Origin: Xanthostigma xanthostigma
Taxonomy: Eukaryota > Arthropoda > Insecta > Raphidioptera > Raphidiidae
Length of the DNA: 64,000 nt
Direction of reading: 5' to 3'
NCBI GenBank assembly: GCA_963575645.1
Contig: OY754476.1
Span: forward strand, 9,936,001 to 10,000,000
Below the pieces are notes generated by a model. That model made no database searches, was not told where the DNA came from, and worked only from the letters and a program-made list of their open reading frames with translations. Every line of letters begins with the position of its first letter. Positions within the stretch are counted from its first letter, which is position 1. Of the stretch, positions 11,891 to 26,600 are shown piece after piece. The position numbers were made by a program, and so were the translations under genes.

Positions 11891-12167
11891 TTAAATGGGT
11901 GGCGGTCCTTTGACATATCTAAGTTGCGGAGACAAGGACATGCTAAAGTTGTTAATTCTATCACAACAATGAGGCTCTAGAAGACAGGCAACACAGAATA
12001 GTGCAACAATTGCCAGTTGGAAAGGAAGAGATGCTCTCATTACGCGCCACAACCAGGACCGAGGACGCCCTGGTTCATCATCGGGATCGCCGCCTCCACA
12101 TCTGGCTTGTGATGAAGCTCCATTGGACTTACCTGAGTTTAATTCCAGACTGGACATTTTATTTTTA
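11891..12167 (-). CDS. klar: KASH gene last exon: membrane helix and SUN-binding tail
   Basis: The exon starts after a T-run and ACAG, completing a Ser codon, and ends at TAA (11893-11891). Residues: a linker with CGGGDPDDEPGRPR, then SWLWRVMRAS, then the hydrophobic helix LPFQLAIVALFCVACLLEP, then the lumenal tail HCCDRINNFSMSL...YVKGPPPI. In known SUN-KASH structures the terminal PPPx motif fills a pocket between SUN protomers, and a Cys at -23 can form a disulfide with SUN; the second Cys of HCCD sits exactly at -23. A second in-frame acceptor (AG at 12103-12102) and a consensus donor CAG|GTAAGT (12132-12127) lie inside the exon. Confidence 0.92.
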
Positions 12168-14592
12168 CTGTAAAAAAATAACAACCACTGTAACTTACAA
12201 TCAAAATGTCATAATCGTTTATTACGATGACGCCATGCTTATTGCGACGAAAAAATGCAGTAAGAGCTGAAGACGTCAATCGTTGTCGAGATGCTGTGCA
12301 CTGGATTTTTTATCATATGTAAATACGGGAAGGAAAAAAGTTGTGGTATCGATTGAAATGAAACATACGTTGTTTTAATGAGGGGGGGTGCACAATGTAT
12401 GTTTCAATCAGCGTTGCCAGACGTCCCGATTTTTAAATCAAAATTAAATGTCCCGCGCGGGACAGGCTCAGTCCCGCTTTTCGGGGATAACTTTAAAAGA
12501 AGTTCAATCTTCACAAAAATATCATGAATAAGTAATTCTTATAAATAATTACTCTCTTATTGTAAGTTGTAATTTGTAACACTCACTCCAGAGACTATTG
12601 TTTGAAACGCCATATTTTTCTAATGAATAAAACTTTTTGATTTTGATTTTTTTTTTTTTTTTATTCTGAAGACGAATAAACTCAACTATTGAACAATAGG
12701 GTAAATCTGATTTAAAATATATTTTTATTAAAATACATTTTCTATGGCTATTTTTGCTATCTAAATAAAAAGATAAATAGGTATTTGTAAACTTCTGATT
12801 ATAAGTATACGTTTTTTTACTATGTCCCGCTTTCGACGAAAGAATCTCGCTGTTTTCACTCAAAAAGTTCCAAAATCCCGACTTGGCAAAAAAAAAACTG
12901 GCAAAGCTGGTTTCAATAAATAAAATTATCGACCAATTTTTCAACCAATATATTAACAAAAAATATATTTTTTGTTAATATATTTGTCTGAAAAATTGGT
13001 CGATAATTTTATTTATTGAAGAGTTCTAATCAAACGTTAATCAAAGATTTGAATACATGTTTCCTCACGATGTGTACGAATTAACACAGGTAAAATCGAT
13101 TCAGGAGAAATCGATATAATGGCAAAAGAACCTCAATAACGTTGAATGAATTACGGCCGACACCTAGTATAAATAAATATTATTCATAGGTGCCTCTTCT
13201 TATCAACTAAACGATACCTGACTGTAATTAATTAAAGAAAATCAAAAGATCAGGTAGGTGTGACGGTACGCCAGTGCCATCTTCACTAAACACCTACGTT
13301 TGAATGAATCTGAAAGACACTGAAGCGTTGTTCAGTCCGATGAAACTGAAGTTGAAGTAAAAATAATCGAACTTTGAAGGGACCATGCATCAAGGGAGAA
13401 GAGACATCAAAATTAAACTTTCTTGTTCTCATTTCATTTGTTTGCTGAAGAAATTAACAGGTTTAATTGTCCGAATCCAAAAGTTTTTCATTGCATTAAT
13501 TTGTGTTCATTAACATACAAATTATGTGTAAGTATTTTGTAATTCAACGTTAAATGTTCGAAACTGATTTTTGAGTATTTTTGTATAATGTATTATTTTA
13601 ATTTTAAATAAATTAAAATAGCTTAATTTTGCGCTTTAAGCTTAAGGAACAAAAAAATATAACTGAAAAATTAGTTAATATACTGTGTATTATCTAAAAA
13701 CCTTTGAAGACGTATGTCGCGGCACACACGAGCGAAGTGAAACTTCTTATGCATTAATACTAAACTTATTTTTCCGATTTATTTTATTTTATTTTCCATA
13801 ATAATAATAAAGACAACAATAAAATTCCGCTGTTTATATAGAGTTTCTGTGTTCATATTTTACCCTTGCCAAATCAGCGAGGTGTCGTATAAGAAGTTTC
13901 ACTTCAAAAAAGTGTGTGTGTCAGCTCCGACACCCAACTGGAGTTTACTCCTTAGATACGCTGTGTAATGTATTCCATCTCATTCTTTCGCACGTTAAAT
14001 CCTAGATATATATGTTTGTTTCCTTTGAAGCGGACGAGCGTAACGCCACACTTGAAGCGGTGGAGCGTAATGCCTCACCAATTGATTTTACTACTCATAA
14101 AATTTTCGTACCGGGCCTTACAACTCAAAATCGTTTCTTAAGGAGTAAACTCCAAGAAAGTACAAAACCTCTTTCTTTTTTGAAGCTGGATTACGATTAG
14201 TGATGTGCAGGATCGTTAAAAATGTATATCCGCGGATACGGATCTGAATACGAATATTTGGTTTCAAGATCCGCGGATACGGATACGGATCTTAACTTTC
14301 TTGGAGTACGCGGCGGTAAATATTGCACATCGACCTTTGGAAAGAGACTATCTGTTATGGGAAAAAGTTATTAACCTCTTTAAGAGTTAACTCTCATAAC
14401 AGATTGTCTCTTTCCAAAGATCGATGTGCAATATCTCATTATAAAGATAGTTTTTTAGTACCTTTGAGTTATGTACTATTGGTATGGTACTCACTACGAT
14501 AAATGTTTGCAATATAAAGGTGCCAAATACGATTTTAAAAAATAAAAAATAATCTGAATGGAATTTAACAGTTTTTCATTATTACCTAATCA

Positions 14593-14659
<67 letters not shown>

Positions 14660-17600
14660 TCATCTATCAATTGAAAATTAATAAAGTAAAATATCCGCCA
14701 AAAACTAACGGATACGGATACGGATCTTTCTTCTCCCTCGGATATTCGCGGATACGGATATCCGGCACATCACTAGTTACGATAGAATTTTCTGTACACG
14801 TTGATGACTTCAGTTGTCGAGCGTCTATAATCTTCAATAATCTAATCGGATCCCCCGTATATTTTATGAAACAGCCATAGTAGACAGGACGCAGTCAGAG
14901 AGTGCGCGTAAAATGGGTAAGGCGCTTTACGTACTGTAGCACCGGGACGCCTAACATAAACAGGCAATTCCAATGCATCAGAGCACTCCCACAAGATGTG
15001 AGACGTCATTACTGAGTACTTAGAAATGAACTCGAACGAGAGAGATGCCACTATGAGGCCAGGCCATACTAATAGGATAGTCTACTTATAAATGAATTCG
15101 GACGGACGTTCCTCTATGCTAAACAAGGATAGAATATTACACGACAAGACGATGCTAAGGTTTGTCTCAAGTTAACTCCTCGATTCCTGGATATTTTCAC
15201 TTTCTATTTGGTAGGAACCTTTATTTCCAAAACTCAAAGTACTAAAATAAATTTCAAACGGAAATACGTTTAGTCAAAAACTATCACCTACCATTTTTAC
15301 TCGACTGCGGCGAAGTCAAAAGGAAGGGTTATGAGTTTAGCAGTCTATGTATGTTTGTATTTACGGATATTCCACCGTAGAAGCTAGACTATTCATCCGA
15401 TTTTGATAAATAAGGTGTCAATTGATTCGTTATTATGGCCCGGGTAACATAGGCTACACATATTTTTGAATTTTGGTCCCAGGGGTGAGCAAATTGAAAA
15501 CAAATAAAAATAAAGTAAAAAAAATACTTTAAATAAAAAATAAGTTCAAAAACTAAAACTAAAAAAATGCGATTTTTGACGAAAACCGAAATCTTTCAGA
15601 ACTTTGGCAAAATCATCATGCTTATAGAAAAAAACACGCTAATCCAATGAGCACAAACAAACGTCTGCATGTCTTTTGGTTTAGAAGTTATTTGGGTTTA
15701 TAGTTTTCAGAAAATCATTTAAAACCTTCGAATGGCCGTAGTTTCCAAATTAAAAAAGATATAGACGATTGCTTACGCTCCTTAAATAGAGCGTAATTTT
15801 TTCTGTAAGCATTTTCAATTTCAAAAGTATATTAAAGAATTCAATTTTTGCAATTTTTTCAAGGCATACCCCTTTAAAAAAATGCGATTTTTGACGAAAC
15901 CCGAAATCTTTCAGAACTTTGGCAAAATCATCATGCTTATAGAAAGAAAAAACACGCTGAATCCAATGAGCACAAACAAACGTCTGTATGTCTTTTGGTT
16001 TAGAAGTTATTTGCGTTTATAGTTTTCAGAAAATCATATAAAACCTTCGAATGGGCGTAGTTTCCAAATTAAAAAAGATACAGACGTTTGCTTACGCTCA
16101 TTGAATTCAGCGTAATGTTTTCTGTAAGCATTCTCAAATTTCCATTTCGCAAATACAGCTTCTGTAGTTACGGTGTCACAGACTGAGGCTTCAAACTTAT
16201 AACACGGGTCTTTTTGAATCGGGGGTTAAAAAGTAGTAAAATGAACATCAATATAAAACCACAAACGTGAAGTTGAATCAAGGATCCCATGTTATGTAAG
16301 AAGAGAAATGGAATACTTCCCTTGCTAGTAACTAGCTGTCCCTGAAGAGACTTGACTTGACTGATGTCTTGTGGTTGTGAGGTGATATTTTTCACCCCAA
16401 TGTAAATATAAACACTTTTAAACGCTTGAAAAATTGTCTTATATCAAAATAGTAACACCGTATCTTCTAAACAATTATTGCGGTCAAATGTTTACACAGC
16501 ACGTTTTTTTATATCTTACGAACTATTTGGTGTTATTGTTCAGATGGGGATTTATAAAAATTTGACAATTACATTAGCTAGCCCGTTTGTCAAAGCGTTT
16601 GTAAAAAAATAAATTAATCAAAATATCCTAATTTTTAGGAGCACTAAAATAACAAATCTGCCAAAAATGGCATGAAAAATTAATGGCAAAGACTACTACA
16701 TTACATTCTAGTAGCAATTGTCCCGTAGATAAATAAATGATCACACATTTTTCGAAGTAAAAAAGGTAAGTCGTAATAAACTATACAAATATAATATGAC
16801 GTTTGAATTAAATGGGCATACGTTCGTTCAGAAAGTCATCTTGCAGATAAAGTGCAGCATTGAAATTTGGTATACTTATATTTATAATTTTTACCCCGAA
16901 GGATAGAAGGAATAATAACAATTACTCCGAAATAATGAGTTACAAATAGGAAATTTATTAAAATCGAAGAGGCACCTGTTCGACGAAATTCCGATATTTG
17001 CATTTCAAGGGTATGGGAACGAGTGCATCGCGTTGGGAAAGATTTTTTGGAGATTCTAGGCATTCTAAATTTTGCTCGAGCGAAGCACGACAGAACTGCA
17101 AGTTTCTAATAAAACAATTTAACTGAATTTATAAAAATAATACATTCTAAAATTATTACCTTGTGGACAAATTTCCTGGGAGATCGGCTGCATTTGGTGA
17201 CTGTTTCCTGGCTCTCACTTCAGCGCAGACAGCCGTTCGAACAATTAGTGCCCTACAAGTCCTCTGTAAATCGCGTAGTTCGCCTTCGGTCTCCTCCATC
17301 CGCTATAAAGAAAGAAAAATAGCATTATAATTTGAAATTACGTTCCAAGAAAAACATGCAATCGTGAATAAGATTTTCGAAAACTATTAGGTTTCCTTAT
17401 GAAAATATTAGACTTCGGATAACTTTGAATCTACTTTAAAAATCAATAGAGAAACATTTGAAACTACTTACTTTTGCCATATTTTGAAGTGCTAAGCTTC
17501 CAGGTGCTAGTGCGTTCTCCAATTGCCTGGCCAAACGTCTCAGTGCTGCCAAACGACGCTCCCTTTCACTAAGATCTTGTTCCGAACCTTCGTCTGAGAT

Positions 17601-20600
17601 TCCACTATCGGAGAAGGACCCAGACACATCTACGCTATTACCAACAAACTGGTGTAATGTATCGTTAGTAATAGTTAATGCATTGGTATCCGATTTAGAT
17701 ATCTCATTCTGGAACAAAAGAGAAGAATGATTAAACCTATATGTTCCTCAATTAACAACAAAAACGCTGTCAATTATTTTATACATTGCATATTTTTTTT
17801 AAATTACAGAGTGCCAATTGTTTTTCAAAGAACAAATAAGAAGATAATGTTGAAATCTGAGTCATTGCCCAAACTTAACGTATCTAGTTAAGTTCATGTT
17901 ACGATGGTGTTCCGTCAAAACCGACAATTAAGCGAGAGACTCTTCGATTAAAATTGAAACGAAGCCGCAGATAAAATATAGAAAATAACTTTGGATTCAA
18001 AACGATAGGAACTGTTTTTTTGAAACGTGGGAGATCACATCAATCTTCGACTTTCAATATATTAGAGGGTACATGTTTTTGTAAGTTAATTTGTAACCGT
18101 TTGGTTACCGGCGGTTACTGGCACATAAGTTACCTTGATGAAACGGCGCTCATTGTTTGGGATCACTCTAGTTCAGGCAGAGTTTCCTCCCTCCGCAAAC
18201 AGACTATACCTACATACGTACAGAAAACGCAGTGTGAGTTGAATGAGCAGTTCCCAATAATGAAAAGCACCACGTCGCATACAAAACAGATCAGCCGACA
18301 TGACGTCGACGGACGCGTCGTCGATGTAAAGATGCGTTTACACTAATCATTAAGAAGACGTAACACATCTGTACCTGCGCGTCAAACAATCCCAATCCAA
18401 GGAACAGGAGAGAAGTGCTAAGGTTTTTTTTAAAATGTTTTTAGTCGGGAATGTTCAGCAGAAAAAATTGAGATTTATAAAACATGTTATACAAATTCCA
18501 TATTGCATTTTTAAGATTTATGTTTGAGTTCTGATACATTCAGCTTTAAATCTTCCGATGATGATTGAGAAGAGCGCATTTTGCATAGATTGGTGAGAAG
18601 TTTCAGTACGGATTTTTTCCCTTTTAGTACAACATTTAAATGAAACGCGTTTAAAAAATAATTTGTCTTTTAACGAGGTGTGTGAGTAATTATAGTGATT
18701 CAGTCAGTAATCCATTTGATGAAAAGACGACAGGTTAGGTACGTTCCTACTGCATAAATTTAAGTAGAAAAAAATTCATTTTCTCAGATCAATTTAAAAA
18801 AAAAACATCGTAAGCGTGTTCCATGCGTTGATTAAAAAGTTGAAAGGGAAACTTCAACCATACGTTAAGATAAAAAATTAAAAATAAAATCTGGAACTTT
18901 ACACAATGATTTTTATATTAACTTTTGATACAGATAAATGTTTTATCTAATGTAAATTAAATATAGTTTTTTTTAAATATATTTTAAGAATTTTATTGTT
19001 TATAAAATTGAAAATACAGAAGGATTGTTTTTAAATACAACATTAATGTTTATAGAAGACAAACGGATGTGATTTATTTAAATATGTTTCTTTTTTTGTC
19101 CTTTGTTATCTCAAAATTACGTACTTGTTCTTGATTTTTAACAAAAGTCAAGAAAAACGTTTACTTCTGTATTCAAACGTTCACATGGCGGAAAAGTACA
19201 GACGTACTGTTTCATTTCTTAGTACGAATACTGTTATATCAAAGGTACATCTGCTCAAGAATATCGAAACCATAGAAAAATATCGCGTAGAAATACAACA
19301 GTAATGCTAGTTTGGAGAAGGGATTCTCAAAAAATCTGGTTTGAAACTGATCTTAGATTGTGGCTACACATATTTTCTCACAATAAAAGTATTTTAAGTA
19401 TTTTAAAATTTTAAAATTGACTCAGTTTAAAAATAACTGATGGAATGAAATAATTTTCTAAACTATACACAAACATATATTTAACAGTAGGTTCTGTTTC
19501 TAGTGCGTGATAACATAATATATTATGGCCAATGTGACATTATGTTAAAAAGGAGAGACAGCGAATTTTAACAGTCACATGAGCCGTAATATCATTAAGC
19601 AACGTACGAAAGGCATGCAGTATTTATTGCACGTACTCCCTTTAAAATAGCTGATTTTAACATAATTTAAAAAAATTGATAGTTCAATTTTGAGCAAGTT
19701 CATTTCCGATTGTAGGCTGCGTGTACTAATTTCTCATTTTTTTTACTTTACACACTAGTGCGAAATGGGCCATTTTACTGCCGCCACACGAGCACGAAAA
19801 CCAGATGTTTTGTATGAGGACGTGAAAAAAACGCTGTTGTGATACGAAAAAAATGTTAAAAAAGCTGAAAATTCAAAAATCACGGACAGACGTTTCGATT
19901 TTATTTTTTTATATTGATGTATTGTGACTATCCAATCGGTTGTATTTCTACAGACTATGTTTTTTTCGATGTCCTTACATATAACGTAACATGCAGTAGA
20001 TATACGTATATGACGTGACGCCCGTATAGCCTGGGTCGATTCCCGTTGTTGGTTTTCCGGTCACGTCCATGTACGAGGCCCCGTTGAATCGGTGTAAAAA
20101 TACAAATTTAATATCGGCCTCGATAGGAGCTTAAGCCGGTTGGACTTTGTACGTACTGACACTTGCAGGAAAACGTCTACCGTGTATAACCTCCATTCTA
20201 TTGCACACCTCACAATTCACAGGTCAGATATCTTGTTTCTACCCTGTCTATTTAGTGATTGGTAAAATAGTTCATTTGCAAAAATGGGTAGAACTGTTAC
20301 CGTTCTTAAAAAATAATTATGGAATAATAGTCATTTCTCCAGAAGCTACATACAGGCTGTTTATTAATTGAGTGCCGATACTTAAAGGTGTGAATCCTTG
20401 GGTGATTTTAAGAAGAAAAGTTAATATCAGCATATGTTCTAAACCTCTTAATATTTGAGCTACAGGTGTTATAGTTTTAGGAAAAATATAACTTTTTTAT
20501 CATAACTTTCATATCACTCTTAGATATTTTTCTGAAACTTTATATTTTTGGTTTTTATTTTTTACGCGAAAACGGTGCGTAGTACGAAAGTAAGTCTATG

Positions 20601-23600
20601 GACCAAATTTGCTCCAAAATAAATGAGGGTTTCAAAAATAATTTTGTTTTTAGAAAAATCAGTGGCGTACTACATTTTTCTTCAAAAATATTCAGTTCAA
20701 ACCCCGTACGGACGTCACTGGTAAAAATTTTAAAAAATCTTTTACGCCAAAAAATGCTTCTTAAAGATGTGTACAAAATTTCATAAAAATATCTAAGAAT
20801 GCTAAGAAAATTATGAGAAAAAAGTTATATTTTTCTTAAAACTCAAAAATTAAGAGGTTTAGGACATATTATGTTGATACTAACTTTTCTTCTTACAACC
20901 ACCCAAAGATTCACGCCCTTAAGTATCGGCACTCAATTAATAAACACCCTGTATACCTATAAATAAGATTCTCGTGTGCGTTTTTTTTTTGTGTTCGCTA
21001 AAAACACGAGAACTACTGAACGGATTTGAATGGGTTTTTTCTAATTCGATAGTTTATTTCTTGGAGTAGGTTTAGGGCTATAATAACTGCCCGTCCGTCG
21101 TACGAGGGCTTACAGATATTCGCGTGTGATTTTCTGTGAGTGCGCTAAATACAGGAAAGCTACTTATCTGTATATTAAATTTGTATCCGGGCAAAACGGG
21201 ACCGGTTCGCTAGTATATTACTAAAAACTTAAAGGAAAGCAAGGAAAAAAGTATTATAATTAATGTTGCTTGTCTGTAATTAATTTTATACATAAATACA
21301 GTATCGATAAGGTATAATACTTATTTAATAAAAAAACTTTTCCAACGCATAAAAATTAACCTGAGCCTGTATAAAGTCTCACCTGAAAACTAATACAATT
21401 TAATCTAATCTATTTCCAGGTACCGTTCGTCGTTCCGCTATATGTTGAACAACATCACAAAGCTTCCTCGCAGAGTCGCAACACACAAGCTTTCACATAT
21501 GGTATACTTCGTATCAAAAACATTTCTATAGTAAATAAGCTTACAGAAAACATGACTTGCTAATATGAAATTTCCCTTCGGTGTAAATAGGATAAAGTTA
21601 ATTATTGATTTTAATTCCTATAGCCCAATTGTACGCTAAACAACGTATTGGGATTTGACACATTGGCGGCGCATTATACCAGTGATCGCCTTGTGGTCAA
21701 AATTGGAGGTACCCATTTAAAAATTCCAAGGTTACCCCCGCTACTGACACCAGGAGGTGGGGGGGTCAAGTTTAGTGTCGCTGAATAGGTCTTTTAAAAA
21801 TACTGTTTTTTTTTCAACGTGCAGAGTATTCGAAATAATTGACCACCCTGGTATTTATGACACACCTATATACAGCTGGCGGCTATGGTATTATATTAGT
21901 ATTGGTGATGTGCCGGATCGTTGAAATGTATAATCCGCGGATACGGATCTGTATACGGATATTTGGTTTCAACTTCCGCAGATACGGATACGGATCTTAA
22001 CTTTCTTAGAGTACGCGGCGGTAAATATTGCACATCGACCTTTGGAAAGAGACTATCTGTTATGGGAAAAAGTTATTGACCTCTTTAAGAATTAACTCTC
22101 ATAACAGATTGTCTCTTTCCAAAGATCGATGTGCAATATCTCATTATAAAGATATTTTTTTAGTACCTTTGAGTTATGTATTATTGGTATGGTACTCACT
22201 ACGATAAATGTTTGCAATATAAAGATGCCAAATACGATTTTAAAAAATAAAAAATAATCTGAATGGAATTTAACAGTTTTTCATTATTACCTAATCACCT
22301 ACATATATAAAATTTCATCTATGAATTCAAAATTATAATAAGGTAAAAGATTCGTAAAAATTCCGCCAAAAACTAACGGATACGGATTTTTCTTCTCCCT
22401 CGGATATCCGCGGATACGGATATCAGGCACATCACTAATTAGAATCATAAAAAGCATAGTGAATGTTGTGTTTTAAATAGCGACAGCAGGAAGAAAATAA
22501 AAATTAGTTATTTAAAAAAAGGAGACATACAACTGTAAATAAATGAAACTGTCATGTTTTTTTATTTAAGAAAAAACTGAATTAATTAATTAAACATAAC
22601 TTTAATCATGATAGTACATTGAATATCAAACTTAGAATGAGAATCTTTTTAATAGTTGACGCTTAGATTTGTACTCTACTCGTCATCCAGTTATATAATT
22701 ATTTTTATCATTTAAATAACGCAATACATAACAGAAACTAACTAAAAAAAAATCTGAAATCCTGGATATGAGTGAGGAAATGTTAAGAAAATCCGTATAA
22801 ATTTTCAAAATTCGTAGATTCATTTTTAAATTTTAGGATCAGAGTGCATATATAATGTCAGTAAGATGCGTACGTTAAGATCGGTTCTAGAAGTGGTATG
22901 AGAAAGCCGCGGCGATACCACTTGATGTAACATTAGTCTGACTCCGAAATAATTTGCATATAAAGTAGCAGAGCTGACGGCGACAAAACTATACTATAGC
23001 GGGGTGTGAACCTGTGTACCCTAGCTCACAGATACATACAAAGACTCATGCGGTGTCAGTAGATGACACCTTTCAAGCTGCTTCCTTCTTTTTACGATTC
23101 TTTAGAAGTTTTCCACTCGCTTCCCTACTATAAATAGTGTAGACCTCAACAAAAATTAACTCATAATTTTGAGATCATCCAGATACATTTATTTTTCGTT
23201 TTATGATACAGTTAATGTTCGACCGAAACTAGTTTTTACAACCGAAACCGAATTTCGGTTCCTGTAATAGTTTCGACTGAAACTGAAACTTCTTCAAGGG
23301 CAATTCTAGTGTATCTATTTTAAGCTAAGTTACCTGATTGATTAGAAACTATAATAAATATAGTTTAAAAAAACTAAAAAACACGCTTTATATCGAACTA
23401 AAAAGTAAAAAATATTTTTTTTTAAATAAGCTTGAAACAATAATGAATAAAAAATACAAGTATTATTGTGAAAAAAGCGTGGGGCGCTTCGTTCCACATT
23501 TTCGTACATCGAGCGCCCCACGCTTTTTTCACAATAATACCTGTATTTTTTATTCATTATTGTTTTAAGCTTATTTTAAAAAAAATATTTTTTAGTTTTT

Positions 23601-26600
23601 AGTTCGATATAAAGCGTGTTTTTTAGTTTTTTTTAACCTCGATAAGTCGAAAGACTCTGTAAGTCGAAGAAAATGTCCGTTCCCTTCCCTTCAAAACCCA
23701 AAATTTTAATTTGATATATTTATACGATTTTAGCTTCTTAAAAATGTAATTTTAATTGCTAAACACGCTTTCAAATAGCCAACATCTATTGTTATATAGG
23801 TACTAACCTGGCAGCAAGTATCTTGTTTTTCGGAAAGCACTTTAGCAACATCTCGGACCGAAGTAGCGACGTCAGCGGAAACAGCGCCTCCCTGTAAAGC
23901 CTTGTCTAGCATTCGAAGCGTGTTCTCATCACCTTTCAAAGCACTCTGAAGTTCTTTCAGGCGAGCTTCAAATTGCGACCAGACACTTGACAAACGTTGC
24001 AGGTTTACCAAACGTTCTGACACACTGAAAAAGAAGACATAAATATATCAAGCCGTCAAAAGAAAACAAAAAAAAAAATACAATGAAATTTTATCACTTT
24101 ACGTTTAAGATAACGTATTTTTCTTTTACAATCTGTATGAATTATATTATGGAACACCCTGTATGATAATGAAATGTTTCTTTCCTCTAATACTAACAGT
24201 CGGGCACTACTATACAAATAACGCCATATACTATTGTCAACTTTTACTTCATTTCGACTTATTTTCTAAGCTAGTTAGAAATAGAACAACCCCTCCCCTT
24301 TTTCCGTTCGCCTCTTCACAGCTATTAGTTCCCGTATCTTATGTAACAATATCATCTAAATTCTGAATGCTATTTTGATGCAATATATAGATTGATCCTA
24401 CCCTAGCACTGGCTATGCCAAGTTGGGTAGATTAATTCCAAAGAAAGTTTATTTTATTTTGTACCTTGAATGTATAACTATTATTGGAATAAATTATTTC
24501 TAATTCTAATTTAAAACTTTTATTGCATGATTTTTAAATCAGTCCGGAGTTAAGAATTAAAAGTATGTATTATTCTTTGCACATAACTTTGGTTCATATT
24601 TTTATATTTGTCCGGTCCGGGGCTTCGCCCGAGTTTATAGATTGGCACCGTTTTTTTTTTGTCGACTTACGATGCAAAATTGGTCTCCACGAAAAGCGAT
24701 TTTCCACCCTGAAGGTCCATTCTAAATATTGGTGAAAAAATATTTGAAATCGAGTGGGCAGTTCCGGAGATTACGTCTTACATCCAAACTTAACAGTTTT
24801 TACCGAATAATTGAGAGATCCATAATATTGTCCAACTTAGAAATAAGCAATAATGCAAATTTCGACGTTTTAAACATTTCTTTGGTGTTTCAATGTGTTA
24901 AAATTTATGTCCGGCGAGGTTACGACAGCGCTCCAGAAAACAGAATTATGCACTAACGTAAGTTAGGTAGGGTCACGTTTGGGGAAAATCGATAATATTT
25001 ATTTTATATTGTAAGTTACTATATTTGATGATAATATTTATTTTGCTATTTCTACACGTATGCAATTAGACATACTAAATTTACTCAAGTAATTGGATTT
25101 GATTTGACTGTAACCGTATTTTTATAAATACGTGATACAAAATTGAGAACACTTATAAATAACTAGCGGTCCCACCCCGTTTCACCCGGGTGCAAAAGAA
25201 CGAATGGGGAGAGGTACATGAGTACGCACGTTCATCTCAGTTTACCGAGATGAATGTTTTGTCCCAATTTCATAATGATCGGAGTTACCGTTCAAAAGTT
25301 TTTGTCGGACGGACAAATTTTGAGTTATATTTTGCAACATTTTTCATTGATGCTCCGCTCCTATTGGTGTGATATTATACAGCCTATGGCCTTCCTCGAT
25401 AAATGGACTATCCAACAAAAAAAATGCAATTCGAACCAGTAGTTCCTGAGATTAGCGCGTTCAACCAAACAAACAAACTCTTCAGCTTTATATATTAGAA
25501 TACAAAAAGCATCAGGGGGATACGATTATAAAGCTTAGAGATCATCTTCACTAGAAATACCTATAAGCTTTCAGCAAAACTACCACCACATACAAGAATT
25601 ATGCGGAATATGAATATAAAAAACTATATAAAAATATGTATATGGACACCATAAATTTTTTAATAGTATGCACTACTGTAGCATCTCAAAAAGTTGCTGC
25701 TTGTAAAGGTAACGTTTTCGACACTTCCCTTCCTGCGCGATATATGAGACGACTTCCCACTACAATATATGACACAAATTGTTCTCTTTATCGTTTGAAA
25801 AATAAAAAGCGCTAAACAATTTCTTATATGAAAAGTTCGTTTTGGTTTGATTTAAAAAAAAACACAGGAACAGAGTCACAGTTTTGGCAAATGTCTTAAG
25901 TAATTAACTATTTGACTCCAAGAAATTAAAATCGTGTCTGCCATTGAACTTGTTCGATTGTTTTAAGTTATGGCAAATGCTTCAAACTGTTTATCCCTCG
26001 GACAAACAAAAAATTTCAAAATAATTCAGTTGTTGGCTTTATTACAATTTCAGTTGATACTAAATAAAAACAATTAACAAATAAATAATTGCTGGCGAGT
26101 CTGTTATCTTATTTATTATTGGACACGGATATATTACGATATAAAAATAATTTTTATTGTTAGTAAGTTTAATAGAAGGTAGTAGAAAGCACGAAGACGA
26201 ATGGTCAATAAGAAGGAAGTAATAGTAGTCGATTTCCTGTTTCGGAGGTAGTCGGTGGAATAACACGATGATATCCGATGTGAATAGACGTGTGTAGACA
26301 GACCTTGCGGATGTTTACGTTTGAACCCCTAACCCTTAAACATGACCAATATTAAGATATCGCCACGGGGACTTGTCTATCGGCAAGGGGATATATGTGT
26401 GACCATCGTCCAGCGTTCACTGCTTAATGTAATATGCACCACGAGTTTACATAGTCAGAAATATTAACGTCACCCACTCAATTCAACAGTTGTTCATTTT
26501 ATAAGGAGAGGGGAGACAGAGAGAGACTATTATAGACGCACGACAACCGAAATCATCATTGTTCATTTTCAACCGACTTAAAAAACAATGGCTATTAATT

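Larger units (their letters stand above)
12168..17159 (-). other. klar: Intron 13 of the KASH gene (5.0 kb)
   Basis: Donor AAG|GTAATA and acceptor T-run ACAG. It contains the hAT element 12409-12909, a hairpin at 12925-13020, inverted repeats at 13713-13935 and 13940-14157, the element 14198-14775 and a direct repeat at 15562-16130. The rest is unassigned AT-rich DNA. Confidence 0.8.
17709..23807 (-). other. klar: Intron 11 of the KASH gene (6.1 kb)
   Basis: Donor CAG|GTTAGT, acceptor TTCCAG. Elements recognised: the mariner-like palindrome 20353-20951, a Helitron-like end at 20954-21214, the hAT-like MITE 21903-22437 and a hairpin at 23357-23636. In 17709-20340 I see only AT-rich sequence; the ORF at 18020-18346 has no recognisable content. 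Confidence 0.8.

Noticed and set aside
12001-12270. 89-codon plus-strand ORF
   Set aside because: It lies opposite the KASH exon and is its antisense shadow.
12549-12959. 136-codon minus-strand ORF
   Set aside because: Sits within the hAT MITE 12409-12909 and contains poly-Lys from a T run; no family match.
18020-18346. 108-codon plus-strand ORF in intron 11
   Set aside because: No recognisable domain, no repeat in frame and no splice or codon evidence; likely chance.
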